Shown: in pieces, positions 54,541-62,730 of the stretch
Numbering within the stretch: the first letter of the stretch is position 1
How the letters are laid out: each line of letters begins with the position of its first letter
The notes under the pieces: generated by a model
Database searches by the model: none
The model's input: only the letters and a program-made list of their open reading frames with translations
Told to the model about the DNA's origin: nothing
Position numbers and translations under genes: made by a program
From: Pseudobutyrivibrio xylanivorans
Lineage (GTDB): Bacteria; Bacillota; Clostridia; Lachnospirales; Lachnospiraceae
Assembly: GCF_008935055.1 (NCBI RefSeq)
Contig: NZ_CP043028.1
Location: 1,828,501 to 1,892,500 of the forward strand
Reading direction: 5' to 3'
Length of the DNA: 64,000 bases

Positions 54541-54750
54541 TTAAATTGCATATGCTAATTCATCAGCAAACTTGATAAGCTCATCCTGAACTCTTTCATA
54601 ATCTGCTTCTACAAATCTGTATCTGTAAGCATCACCAATTGGATTTTCCAATACCATCTCACGCTTCAATTCTTTTGCTTCTCTTCTAAGTTGTATGATG
54701 CTAGTAATTTCAATACCAAATAAAACTGCTGCTGCGAATACTACTACCAT
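54541..54750 (-). CDS. Small membrane protein with coiled coil, unknown
   Basis: 69 aa: one N-terminal transmembrane segment (VVVFAAAVLFGIEITSII) followed by a charged helix (QLRREAKELKREM) and a tail. GGAGG lies 7 nt before the ATG. Monocistronic. Not recognised; similar in shape to many small Firmicute membrane proteins. Confidence 0.6.
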   Translation of the reverse strand: MVVVFAAAVLFGIEITSIIQLRREAKELKREMVLENPIGDAYRYRFVEADYERVQDELIKFADELAYAI

Positions 54751-54830
54751 ATCTTTTCCCTCCTCAAACTCTTTGTCATTTGTTGAATAAAGTATATAAA
54801 AAGATATGTCACAGAAGTATCACACTGATT

Positions 54831-55304
54831 TTATATGATATCTGCCGCTTTAATGTTTGCTATTTTTATCAAGTCGGCTGGGGCTAATTCTATTTGAGCT
54901 CCCACTTTTCCAGCGCTAACAAATACTTTTTCATAGGCTTCTGCTGTTTCATGAATAAAGGTTGGAAACTGCTTCTTCATTCCTATTGGTGAACAGCCAC
55001 CATGCACATAGCCTGTAAGTCCAAGTAGGTCCTTCTGCTTAATCATGCTGATAGATTTCTCGCCTGCTGCCTTGGCTGCCTTCTTTAAATCAAGTTCCGC
55101 CTCTACTGGAACTACAAAAACATAGTAGGCACCTGTCTTGCCCTGTGTCACTAGTGTCTTGAAAACCTTTTCTGTATCCTCACCTAAAATCCCAGCTATC
55201 TGCTCTCCTGTAAGAGTTGGATCTGCCTCATAGGTGTGACTTTCATACTTTATCTTCTTTGAGTCTAAGACTCGCATTACATTTGTTTTATCATTGCTTT
55301 TCAT
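54831..55304 (-). CDS. ybaK: Cys-tRNA(Pro)/Cys-tRNA(Cys) deacylase YbaK-type
   Basis: 157 aa free-standing editing protein that hydrolyses Cys-tRNA(Pro). Conserved blocks: KTLVTQGK with the key Lys, YVHGGCSPIGMKK and VSAGKVGAQIELAPADL. Next to the alpha/beta hydrolase with directly abutting frames. With alaX, the second free-standing tRNA-editing factor in the window. Confidence 0.95.
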   Translation of the reverse strand: MKSNDKTNVMRVLDSKKIKYESHTYEADPTLTGEQIAGILGEDTEKVFKTLVTQGKTGAYYVFVVPVEAELDLKKAAKAAGEKSISMIKQKDLLGLTGYVHGGCSPIGMKKQFPTFIHETAEAYEKVFVSAGKVGAQIELAPADLIKIANIKAADII

Positions 55305-56132
55305 TTACTTATTACCTTCTAATTCCTTTAGGAAATCTGCTATGATTGCATTTATTTCCTCCGGCCTGTCTGTATTTGAATTATGCCCCGCTCCCTCTAT
55401 CCAGTGAATTGGAAGCCCCGTATTCTTGTGCCATGCTTTATTATACCTTATACAAGAGCCTGCGTGGTCCTTTGTTCCACAAATGAGACGCGCCTTGCAC
55501 TTGATTTCATACGGAAGCGCTTCTTCTACTGCCTCCACAAGAAGCTTATAGCCACCACCTGCAAGCTTAGCATATCTCTCCTTATCACCATCATAGGTCA
55601 TCATAAATTCTTTCATGAGGGCTCTTCCATATTCGGAAGTTGCTACATAATCTGTACCCTGTCTAAGCAAAGTTTTCCATGGATAATAGCGATACACTGG
55701 CTCCATTCTATGAAGAAGCCATAGCTCAAGCTTTGTATAATACTGAATTTGAAGTGGTGCTGAATCTACGGAGATGAACCCCTTTAGCTTTTCGGGAAAA
55801 AGCTGCCCATACATTTGTCCCAGATATCCTCCCATAGACTGACCTATTATTACTGGATTATCAAAACCATTTTCCTTTAGGATTTCATCTACCCATACGG
55901 CTTTATCCTTCAGCGAGAATGTCATCTCAAAAGGATATGATGTGTCATGTCCAGGTGCATCCCATACAAATACAGGATACTTCCCCTCAAACTCCTGAAG
56001 CTGCTTTTCAAATAATCTGTGGGCAGCCGTTAATCCTGGTAAAAAAACCAGCTGATAATGTGGATTAGTACCTTCCGTATTTATCCAGTAGTGGATATCT
56101 CCCTTTGGTGTTTTGTAGATTTTTTCTGTCAT
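55305..56132 (-). CDS. Alpha/beta-fold hydrolase
   Basis: 275 aa. Nucleophile elbow GQSMGGYLG, oxyanion region FLPGLTAAHRLF, and C-terminal His in GAGHNSNTDRP. No signal peptide. Upstream of and abutting ybaK. Probably a small-ester or C-C hydrolase; substrate not predictable. Confidence 0.9.
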   Translation of the reverse strand: MTEKIYKTPKGDIHYWINTEGTNPHYQLVFLPGLTAAHRLFEKQLQEFEGKYPVFVWDAPGHDTSYPFEMTFSLKDKAVWVDEILKENGFDNPVIIGQSMGGYLGQMYGQLFPEKLKGFISVDSAPLQIQYYTKLELWLLHRMEPVYRYYPWKTLLRQGTDYVATSEYGRALMKEFMMTYDGDKERYAKLAGGGYKLLVEAVEEALPYEIKCKARLICGTKDHAGSCIRYNKAWHKNTGLPIHWIEGAGHNSNTDRPEEINAIIADFLKELEGNK

Positions 56133-56180
56133 GGCTTCTCCCTATCCTAGTTGCTCATTGGTGTACCTACTTCTATTAGG

Positions 56181-56732
56181 TTAATTATCAAGTTCCAACC
56201 TCATTAAAACCAGCTCCTGCCACTTACCTTCTCTTGTTTTAAAGCCTCTTGGATTCCTACCATATTCTATAAAACCATGCTTTTTGTATAGGTTCTGCGC
56301 TGCCTCATTGTCGGCTACAACATCTAATTCTAGTTGAAGATATCCTGCTTCCTTTGCCGCTTCTATGCACATTGCCGTCAACTCATTTCCAATTCCTAGT
56401 TCCCAGTAATCCTTCATTACGGTGATTCCAAACTCGGCTCTGTGTCTGGTCTTATCCCTGTCACGAATCATATCAATTCCAGCACTGCCAATGAGCTTTC
56501 CTTCCACTATGGCTACTATTTAAATATCATGAGAGCTATCTTTTCTCCCTCGTAGATGGGCAGCCACCATCTGCTCATTGTGCTCTGTCTCATCTGGGTA
56601 AGTAGTTAAAAACTCTGTCTCTCCGTGAGAATCAGTAAAATATTTCATAAAATCTAATGCATCCTCAGGCTCTCCATTTCTTAGAATGCACTCTCTTCCA
56701 TCTTTTAGTTGAATCGCTCTGTATGTAATCAA
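56181..56732 (-). pseudogene. GNAT N-acetyltransferase interrupted by an in-frame stop
   Basis: The whole span is one reading frame (183 residues) with a single TAA at 56522-56520, between RKDSSHDI and IVAIVEGKLIGSAG. Both parts carry GNAT features: the N-terminus fits the family, and the second part has the acetyl-CoA-binding region (GIGNELTAMCIEAA) and NEAAQNLYKKHGF. The frame is not shifted. One base change from GAA (Glu, common here in relatives) to TAA would explain it. A restart at GTG 56507 would give only a partial domain. It may be a recent nonsense allele, a sequencing error, or readthrough. Confidence 0.8.
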
Positions 56733-56748
56733 GGTCTCCTCCTTTGGG

Positions 56749-57030
56749 CTACTCCTCTATAAGCTTCTTTGCCTTTTCGTAATCAGCTCTGCTCACGTAA
56801 ACTCTATAAAGAAATGTTAGGTTCCCTATAGCCTGCCCACCAGAATATGCACCACCATTACCAATGCTAGTTGTCATAGAAGAATGCAATGCCATATCAA
56901 AATTTGACTGATTCCTCTTTGTTCTAGTCTCATAACTGATGCTATTAGCTTTTAGAAGCTCTGTTATTCTTGCTATTTCCATAGATGAATAGTCTTCGTA
57001 TAGCTTCTTTCTGTTGAATAGTGTAACCAT
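56749..57030 (-). CDS. Small DUF2007-like protein
   Basis: 93 aa. N-terminal EDYSSMEIARITELLKANSI and C-terminal YRVYVSRADYEKAKKLI recall the DUF2007 'putative signal transducing' fold (a pair of ferredoxin-like elements). The middle is Gly/Ser-rich. Preceded by its own promoter. Function unknown. Confidence 0.6.
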   Translation of the reverse strand: MVTLFNRKKLYEDYSSMEIARITELLKANSISYETRTKRNQSNFDMALHSSMTTSIGNGGAYSGGQAIGNLTFLYRVYVSRADYEKAKKLIEE

Positions 57031-57082
57031 AACATTTCTCCTTTCACTCCCGCAGGAATATGAGACACTCCTCTTAAATTGT

Positions 57083-57111
57083 ATACTAAATAATTACTCA
57101 AATTATAGCAA
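57083..57111 (-). promoter_or_regulatory. Promoter of the DUF2007-like gene
   Basis: Minus strand TTGCTA (57111-57106), 17-bp spacer, TAGTAT (57088-57083). Confidence 0.5.
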
Positions 57112-57130
57112 TACCAGATAGATTTGCAAA

Positions 57131-57159
57131 CAAAAAGAGCTCCGAGAAAAACTCGAAGC
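57131..57159 (-). terminator. Terminator of the YczE-like gene
   Basis: GCTTCGAG/CTCGGAGC stem with T-rich 5-nt loop, followed by TCTTTTTG on the minus strand. Confidence 0.82.
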
Positions 57160-57168
57160 TTTCAATAT

Positions 57169-57846
57169 CTACTTATTTTTAATCACTCTAAATGATTCTA
57201 ATATAGTCTGATGCCTAATCTCCGTGGCATTAAACTTCACAGTAAAGAATGCGAACTGCATAATTGGTCCCATTCCAAAAGCACAAATAATTGTACCTAT
57301 TCCAACAGATCCACCAAGTAGCCAACCAACTACAGTAGCTGTGGCAAGTAACATGATGCTTACTAAGCCAATAGATACATGCTTAGTTCTTCTTGTTAAT
57401 CCAATAAGTAGAGTGTCACGTGGACCACATCCTAAGGATGCACTCATGTATGTGAACTGTGTATAACCCATTATGAATAACCCTAAAATCATCATTGGAA
57501 TTGCCAAGAAAATTGAATCACACTTTTCAACTAAATTTATTCTATTAAAAAGATCTACAGTTTTACCTACTACAATAGAATCTATTATCATAGCGATTCC
57601 GATAGGCTCTTTCATTAAAATATCTATTCCGAGAATCGAAAAAGATACTATGATAGCTGCTGTGCCGTAAAGGATTCCAAAGGTATTAGATAAACCAAGA
57701 TTAAGCACATCCCAAGGTGATGCGCCGATATTCGCCTGAATAGTAAGATATACACCAAATCCGTTTACAAAAAGGCTAACTGCTGCCATAAGTATGTTTA
57801 ATACTATCTTTTTTGGTGTATCATTGTCTTTATTTCTTTGAAACAA
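57169..57846 (-). CDS. YczE/YyaS/YitT-family membrane protein
   Basis: 225 aa, five to six membrane helices. Family blocks: NGFGVYLTIQANIGASPWDVLNLG (N-terminal half), MSASLGCGPRDTLLIGL (repeat-like second half) and MGPIMQFAF. The two halves share the G-x-G/S-P-x-D pattern. A related protein affects lipopeptide export in Bacillus; the role here is unknown. Confidence 0.88.
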   Translation of the reverse strand: MFQRNKDNDTPKKIVLNILMAAVSLFVNGFGVYLTIQANIGASPWDVLNLGLSNTFGILYGTAAIIVSFSILGIDILMKEPIGIAMIIDSIVVGKTVDLFNRINLVEKCDSIFLAIPMMILGLFIMGYTQFTYMSASLGCGPRDTLLIGLTRRTKHVSIGLVSIMLLATATVVGWLLGGSVGIGTIICAFGMGPIMQFAFFTVKFNATEIRHQTILESFRVIKNK

Positions 57847-57896
57847 TTTAATCTACCTCGATTTTATTTTCCCCCCGAGGATTATAGCATAATAAT

Positions 57897-58730
57897 CTAA
57901 AATGTCATCTCTTTACCAATATATATTGCCTTTGAATCATGGCCATGACCAATTTCCCTTGTACAAGCCACCGGTAACTCATCACTAATATGCATTTTTA
58001 GAAGATCAAACACTGAGTATTCTAAATTCGATTTTTCATATGCTGTAAATGTTCCAAGTAATACTCCAGCTATTTGCTGAAATACACCCATATCATCTAG
58101 CTGATTAAGTAATGTAGCAATCTGGCCTGAGCCGCCTCCGTATGATTCTAATAAAATAATCTTCCCATTCATATTTGGCCAATACTTAGTGCCTGCCAAT
58201 TTAAGAAGACATCTTATATTTCCACCAACCACTATGCCTTCCATCTTATCACCTTGAAGGAACTTGTAATCTATATTGAAAAGCTCTGATTCATTACCAT
58301 CCAAATAAGCTTTAAATCTTTTTTTCTGCAACTCAGCCTCTGAATAGACCATATTCTTTACTTGATATAATACAGAAGACTTACTTGTCATAGTATAAAT
58401 AGCATTGATTACAGTTGTTAAATCACTATATCCCCAGAAGGTTTTATTTGACTTTGCTATTACATCAAAATCCAGATATTTCAAAATACCATTAGCTAAA
58501 TCTCCACCAGAAATATCGTAAATCGCACTAATGGAATCATCCTTATACAAAGCCATTATATCATCGGCGCGTTCCCTATCTGTTCCGCTGAATTCATCAA
58601 GCTTGGCTTCGATGTGCTCAGCTAAGGTAGCTTCCACGCCCATTGGGGTTAATACATCAACTAATTCTTCTACCTGACTTATCCACTCTCTGCTATGCCC
58701 ATTAGAGCATGCTGATATCCCTACCTTCAT
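57897..58730 (-). CDS. S66-family peptidase (LD-carboxypeptidase/MccF-like)
   Basis: 277 aa serine peptidase. Ser in FWGYSDLT, Glu in ILLESYGGG, His in EIGHGHDSKA, the S66 triad in order. The family contains murein LD-carboxypeptidases and MccF, which clears toxic peptidyl-nucleotides. It ends a putative operon with two other proteases and a Fic protein; the start overlaps the stop of a 56-aa ORF (ATGA). Confidence 0.9.
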   Translation of the reverse strand: MKVGISACSNGHSREWISQVEELVDVLTPMGVEATLAEHIEAKLDEFSGTDRERADDIMALYKDDSISAIYDISGGDLANGILKYLDFDVIAKSNKTFWGYSDLTTVINAIYTMTSKSSVLYQVKNMVYSEAELQKKRFKAYLDGNESELFNIDYKFLQGDKMEGIVVGGNIRCLLKLAGTKYWPNMNGKIILLESYGGGSGQIATLLNQLDDMGVFQQIAGVLLGTFTAYEKSNLEYSVFDLLKMHISDELPVACTREIGHGHDSKAIYIGKEMTF

Positions 58731-58897
58731 ACCTTTTCTCCTATAGTAGTTTTAATAATGATATGTTCAATCTCTAGCCAAGCTACCTCTGCAAATAGCA
58801 CTATCAAAAACAAAACAACTTGAAGCACACCACTACTATCTTGATTTATAAAAACGCCAAGTTTAACAAAACTCCTGTAAAAAACTACGTTTTTCAA
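58727..58897 (-). CDS. Small ORF (56 aa) overlapping both neighbours
   Basis: TTG start at 58897, overlapping the metalloprotease stop by 4 bp; stop overlapping the S66 start by 4 bp (ATGA). Features: basic N-terminus, a hydrophobic segment QVVLFLIVLFAEVAW and a charged tail. A 34-bp segment is 85% identical (29/34) to the 29-aa ORF before the S41 gene and gives the same peptide pattern VLFxxVxxAEV. Coupled geometry and homology argue for a real or recently functional small gene. Confidence 0.5.
   Translation of the reverse strand: MKNVVFYRSFVKLGVFINQDSSGVLQVVLFLIVLFAEVAWLEIEHIIIKTTIGEKV
58783..58816 (-). repeat. Short homologous repeat, copy 2
   Basis: 34 bp matching 61567-61600 at 29 positions, encoding the shared VLFxxVxxAEV segment of two small ORFs. 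Confidence 0.7.
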
Positions 58898-60243
58898 TTT
58901 TCACCTATACTTTTTTTCCATTCTTTTTCTAGTATATAGTAAGATTTTCCATAAAACTCCTCATATGACTTTTCAGAAGCCATGAAATAAAATAAGCCAT
59001 CAAGACCCTTCAATTCTATCAAATAAGCAGTAAAACTCATGGCTTCTGTGTATGATAGATCTAAACCATAATATTTTGATTGTTCGTTTGGTCCAAAGTT
59101 TGTTGCCACCTTTTCCTTTAACTTAGGATAATCCGAAACATCTTTACCTTGATACAGACGATTTACAACATAATCAAAATACATTCTTCCTATATCATTA
59201 TCATCGTAATTTTTAGATTGTAGGTAACGCTTAAAATCACCATCTTCATATGAATCATCAACCGACATTTTACTTATACCCTCAACCAATTTAGTTTCTG
59301 GGTATAAAATATACGCTACATATTCACAAAAGCCTTCTTCAATCCAATACTTATTTAAATCAGTATAATCTACAAAAAAGCCATGCATCAATTCATGTTC
59401 TAGTGTGCGTTCCGTCAAATTATTTAATGTGATATCTATTTTCCCGTCTGAATCTATGCTTGTATAACTTCTTCCACCTTTATTTTCTATATGATAGGTA
59501 ATATCATCAACATTTCCACCATACATAGACTGGTCAATATTTATATCTTCTAAAAGCTGTTTCAGATTTTCTTTTGTGATAGATTCGACTTTGATGATGT
59601 CTATTATTTTTTCATAGGTACTATCATCTATTAGATTACTATTTATAATAAATTCAGACCCATCAGTTTTAAATATACAATTATTATCACCATCTATGAA
59701 CAGTTCGGTTTCATCTACAGTTTCCAGTTGTTCTTCACTAAATCCTGTAGTCGAAAAAATCACTGGTTGTTCAGCAGATTCCACATTGAAAATATTCTTA
59801 TATTCTTCAAAGGACTCTTTGCATTGGCCTTTTTTCAGCATCAGCTGAACAATCCAATATCTATAATCATATTCATAAAGATATTTTTTCGGTAGAAATA
59901 GGGCGTCAGCCTCTACAACTGGTCCTACTATTCTGTCATCAGCCACCACATAAATGTTTAATTTTTCTTGAGTCACCTTATCTGATGATTTTATAATCTG
60001 CTTTCTTGGCTTATCAAAAGCTTTTACCAGTGAAGCTGCTTCCTTCTCATCTACTATGTTGCTTTCAAAATTATATTTACAACCATTGTAGTCTGCTGTA
60101 ATAGTGTCGAATACTCCCGAATAGGTATAATTTCTTTTGTATGAGTCCTCGTAAAATGTTATTCTTGATTTTAAAAATATAAGTACTCCAGCAATGCACA
60201 CTAATAGTATAAGAGGGATTATTATTAAGTATTTTCTACGCAA
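58894..60243 (-). CDS. Membrane-anchored HExxH metalloprotease-like protein
   Basis: 449 aa from TTG 60243 with AAGGAG 8 nt upstream. One N-terminal transmembrane anchor (about residues 5-25), a long acidic ectodomain, then LEHELMHGFF (HExxH zinc motif) and, about 20 residues on, YWIEEGFCEYVAY, whose Glu fits the third ligand of gluzincin-type enzymes. The protease call rests on these two motifs; the rest is unrecognised. In a row with S41 and S66 peptidase genes. Confidence 0.75.
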   Translation of the reverse strand: MRRKYLIIIPLILLVCIAGVLIFLKSRITFYEDSYKRNYTYSGVFDTITADYNGCKYNFESNIVDEKEAASLVKAFDKPRKQIIKSSDKVTQEKLNIYVVADDRIVGPVVEADALFLPKKYLYEYDYRYWIVQLMLKKGQCKESFEEYKNIFNVESAEQPVIFSTTGFSEEQLETVDETELFIDGDNNCIFKTDGSEFIINSNLIDDSTYEKIIDIIKVESITKENLKQLLEDINIDQSMYGGNVDDITYHIENKGGRSYTSIDSDGKIDITLNNLTERTLEHELMHGFFVDYTDLNKYWIEEGFCEYVAYILYPETKLVEGISKMSVDDSYEDGDFKRYLQSKNYDDNDIGRMYFDYVVNRLYQGKDVSDYPKLKEKVATNFGPNEQSKYYGLDLSYTEAMSFTAYLIELKGLDGLFYFMASEKSYEEFYGKSYYILEKEWKKSIGEN

Positions 60244-60311
60244 GTAAATATCTCCTTTATGATGTTATTTTCTTAATTTTCAATTCAAAAAACAAAACTC
60301 CAAAAGTGTTT

Positions 60312-61532
60312 CTAAAGTCCAGCTTGGCTATCTTGCCTTATTTGTTCAATGCATTTATCTAAAGTCGTTTCATTTTTTATGCACTGTATATCAGGACTAG
60401 TTCCTTCTACTACGTTAAGCTTATCATCATCAATAACTACATCAATGGCAAATCTAACCAGTAATCCCGAATTTGGCAATAATTCAAGCACTGGAGTTAT
60501 TCCTCCCCCTGCTCCTCCTGTACTATCACCAACTAAACAAGCCCAATTTGTATCTTTGCAAAACTTGGCAAAGCTATCTGCCGAAGAATATGTATTTCCT
60601 GAAATTAACACCCATTTCTTTATATCCTTACAGTTTGATTTTATTTTTGTTTCTCCACTAACAGACAGTCTATTATCTATATACTTATCTAAATTAAGCT
60701 CAAGCACACATTTAGGAACATTTTCTAATGATGCTATATCACTAAGCATATCATTTCCCAAATACTCTTCTGTTAAATCTGATTCCTTAAAATATAAAAT
60801 TGATTTTTGTTCGTAGCTTCCACCGAAAGGTTCAACTAGATTTTCAATCCAATATTTATCACTACCACCAGAATTACCCGAAATATCAAAAATAACATTT
60901 TCTGTTTTGGGGTAATCAGCAAATGCTTTTACCAGTACATCCTTATCTCTATCTATTAAATCTTGGGAAAAAGACGGAATTTTAAGAAGCAAGGTGTTGA
61001 TATCTTCTATGTACTGTATTTCCACTTGTGGATACATGTCTTCCCAATTAACATCAAGTTCCTTGCTATTCTGCAAACTATACCTTGGCGCCAATTTTTT
61101 ACTGGTTAACCTCTTCCTGAAAGCAGTATCTATCCTTTCATTTCCAAATCCACCGCTGTTAAGTACAGACCAATACCCTATGTAAATATAGTTATCTACA
61201 ACTGATAAATGATCTAATCCACCAAGCTCATCAAACATTCTTGAGAGTACTTCTGCAAAGCTTTCTTCATCTTCAATGTTAATAACTTCGTCTCTATATC
61301 TTTCTTTTACATCCTCAATATCTATGCCTTCATTTTCTATATAGCTAAAATATGGATAATTTGATTCTAATAAATTCCATACATATTCATAGTCTTCTGC
61401 ATATTTATTTGTTCTTTCAACACATGCTGTTATGAAAACAGAAAGTGTTATTATTGCTACATAAAAACTAAGGACTTTATATGAAAAACATAATTTTCTA
61501 CCTTTATCATTTTTTAGTCGATTTTTAAACAT
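60312..61532 (-). CDS. S41-family peptidase, predicted lipoprotein
   Basis: 406 aa. Signal segment with lipobox-like FITAC (Cys at about residue 37), then an S41 (tricorn/CtpA-type) core: FDISGNSGGSDKYW, the Ser block SGNTYSSADSFAKF and GDSTGGAGGG. Probably lipid-anchored outside the cell. The start overlaps the stop of the 29-aa ORF (TAATG). No PDZ domain is clear. Confidence 0.85.
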   Translation of the reverse strand: MFKNRLKNDKGRKLCFSYKVLSFYVAIITLSVFITACVERTNKYAEDYEYVWNLLESNYPYFSYIENEGIDIEDVKERYRDEVINIEDEESFAEVLSRMFDELGGLDHLSVVDNYIYIGYWSVLNSGGFGNERIDTAFRKRLTSKKLAPRYSLQNSKELDVNWEDMYPQVEIQYIEDINTLLLKIPSFSQDLIDRDKDVLVKAFADYPKTENVIFDISGNSGGSDKYWIENLVEPFGGSYEQKSILYFKESDLTEEYLGNDMLSDIASLENVPKCVLELNLDKYIDNRLSVSGETKIKSNCKDIKKWVLISGNTYSSADSFAKFCKDTNWACLVGDSTGGAGGGITPVLELLPNSGLLVRFAIDVVIDDDKLNVVEGTSPDIQCIKNETTLDKCIEQIRQDSQAGL

Positions 61533-61621
61533 TAACGCCCCCAGTTAAAATCAAAATCTTCAGCTTCTACCTCTGCCAATATCACCATCATAAATAAAAC
61601 TTTTTGTTTAGTATCAATCAT
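61532..61621 (-). CDS. Small ORF (29 aa) between Fic and S41 genes
   Basis: ATG at 61621 overlaps the Fic stop (ATGATTGA) and its stop overlaps the S41 start. It reads MIDTKQKVLFMMVILAEVEA then EDFDFNWGR. Shares VLFxxVxxAEV and 29/34 bp with the 56-aa ORF before the S66 gene. No good ribosome site of its own, so translation would be by coupling to Fic. Possible leader peptide or remnant of a duplicated small gene. Confidence 0.45.
   Translation of the reverse strand: MIDTKQKVLFMMVILAEVEAEDFDFNWGR
61567..61600 (-). repeat. Short homologous repeat, copy 1
   Basis: Partner of 58783-58816, about 2.8 kb apart, in the equivalent position before the next peptidase gene. Confidence 0.7.
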
Positions 61622-62510
61622 TATACTGGATTCCGTAATAATCGAGATATACTTTAAATCTATCCTGACATGTCAAAATGGTATCCCTTAGATAGCCTTT
61701 TTCATGATTCCATTCCTTTAGTCCTCTATAATAGAACTCCTTCAAATCGTCATAAACAATAAAGGGGGTGATATCATTTCTTAGGCATTCCTTAAACATA
61801 ATAAGCCTACCTACACGACCATTTCCATCTTGGAATGGATGTATTTTTTCAAATCTATAATGAAAATCAATTATATCATCAAGAGTCTTTGTATTTATCG
61901 AATTATAGTCCTTCAAGAGTGTTTTAATTTCTCCTGCTACTTTCGTGGGAAGCGTAGTAGGCATCCCACCAACTTCATTTTCAAGTCTTTTATAATCACC
62001 TACATTAAACCAATTTTTCCTACTATCAGAAGTTCCTGTTTTTAGAACAAAATGTAGCTGCTTTATAAATGCTTCGCTAAGCTTATAATTCGCTTGGTCT
62101 ATTAATAAATCTATACATCTAAAGTGGTTAACAGTCTCTACAATATCATCAACATTAACCGAACTCTCTTCAATACCTATGGTATTAGTCTCAAATATGT
62201 ATCTGGTTTGATCATGAGTAAGCCTACTGCCCTCTATATGGTTTGAATTGTATGTCATATCTATTTGAATCTTATGATACAATCCGCCATTAATACCCGC
62301 ATCTTTCTCCATCTTCAAACGAGATAATACATCAGTCGGAATCTTCCCACTGCGCTGTTTTCTAGCGGGCTTTTGAGCATCAATCGGGATTAACCATGCA
62401 GATTTATCCTGTACAGCGCCAGGAACTCTTCCATTCTGGCAATAATTTCTTACACTTCGTTCAGAGATATTCCACTTTTTTGCCGCAGCACTTACACCAA
62501 TATATTGCAT
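61614..62510 (-). CDS. Fic-family protein with N-terminal helix-turn-helix
   Basis: 298 aa from ATG 62510 (AAAGGGTG 5 nt upstream). Residues 1-45 are an excisionase/MerR-like DNA-binding motif (GVSAAAKKWNISERSVRNYC). An inhibitory-helix-like NSNHIEGSRLT precedes the Fic core, whose active-site loop HPFQDGNGRVGRL is intact (His, phosphate loop, Arg). Such proteins transfer AMP onto target proteins and are self-inhibited by the SxxxEG helix. First gene of the peptidase cassette. Confidence 0.93.
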   Translation of the reverse strand: MQYIGVSAAAKKWNISERSVRNYCQNGRVPGAVQDKSAWLIPIDAQKPARKQRSGKIPTDVLSRLKMEKDAGINGGLYHKIQIDMTYNSNHIEGSRLTHDQTRYIFETNTIGIEESSVNVDDIVETVNHFRCIDLLIDQANYKLSEAFIKQLHFVLKTGTSDSRKNWFNVGDYKRLENEVGGMPTTLPTKVAGEIKTLLKDYNSINTKTLDDIIDFHYRFEKIHPFQDGNGRVGRLIMFKECLRNDITPFIVYDDLKEFYYRGLKEWNHEKGYLRDTILTCQDRFKVYLDYYGIQYND

Positions 62511-62532
62511 ATTTACACCCTTTCCAACAAAT

Positions 62533-62559
62533 ATATTCGATAATATTATATCATATTCG
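62533..62559 (-). promoter_or_regulatory. Extended -10 promoter flanked by direct repeats
   Basis: Minus strand TGATATAAT (-10 at 62550-62545). CGAATAT occurs at 62559-62553 and again at 62539-62533, exactly 20 bp apart, one on each side of the -10. Fits two same-face operator half-sites for the Fic protein's own HTH. Confidence 0.45.
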
Positions 62560-62694
62560 GCAATATAAAACATCATTATACACTATAGTAATCTCGTTTT
62601 ATTTTGCCGTTATATTTTTGGATATAAAAACCTGCTAACAAAAATCAAGCATGAATTTCAAATATACTTTTTAAATAATTAATTGCATCACAAT

Positions 62695-62717
62695 AAGGCT
62701 GGCGGTAGACCAGCCTT
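62695..62717. terminator. Hairpin beyond the transposase stop
   Basis: AAGGCTGG/CCAGCCTT, 8-bp stem and 7-nt loop, just 3' of the IS110 transposase. Weak T-tracts only; may be a terminator or an IS-end structure. Confidence 0.4.
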
Positions 62718-62730
62718 TAACTATATTTTT

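Noticed and set aside
60244..60311. Possible third micro-ORF between S41 and metalloprotease genes
   Set aside because: Only a 12-codon frame from TTG is open and the VLFxxVxxAEV segment is absent.
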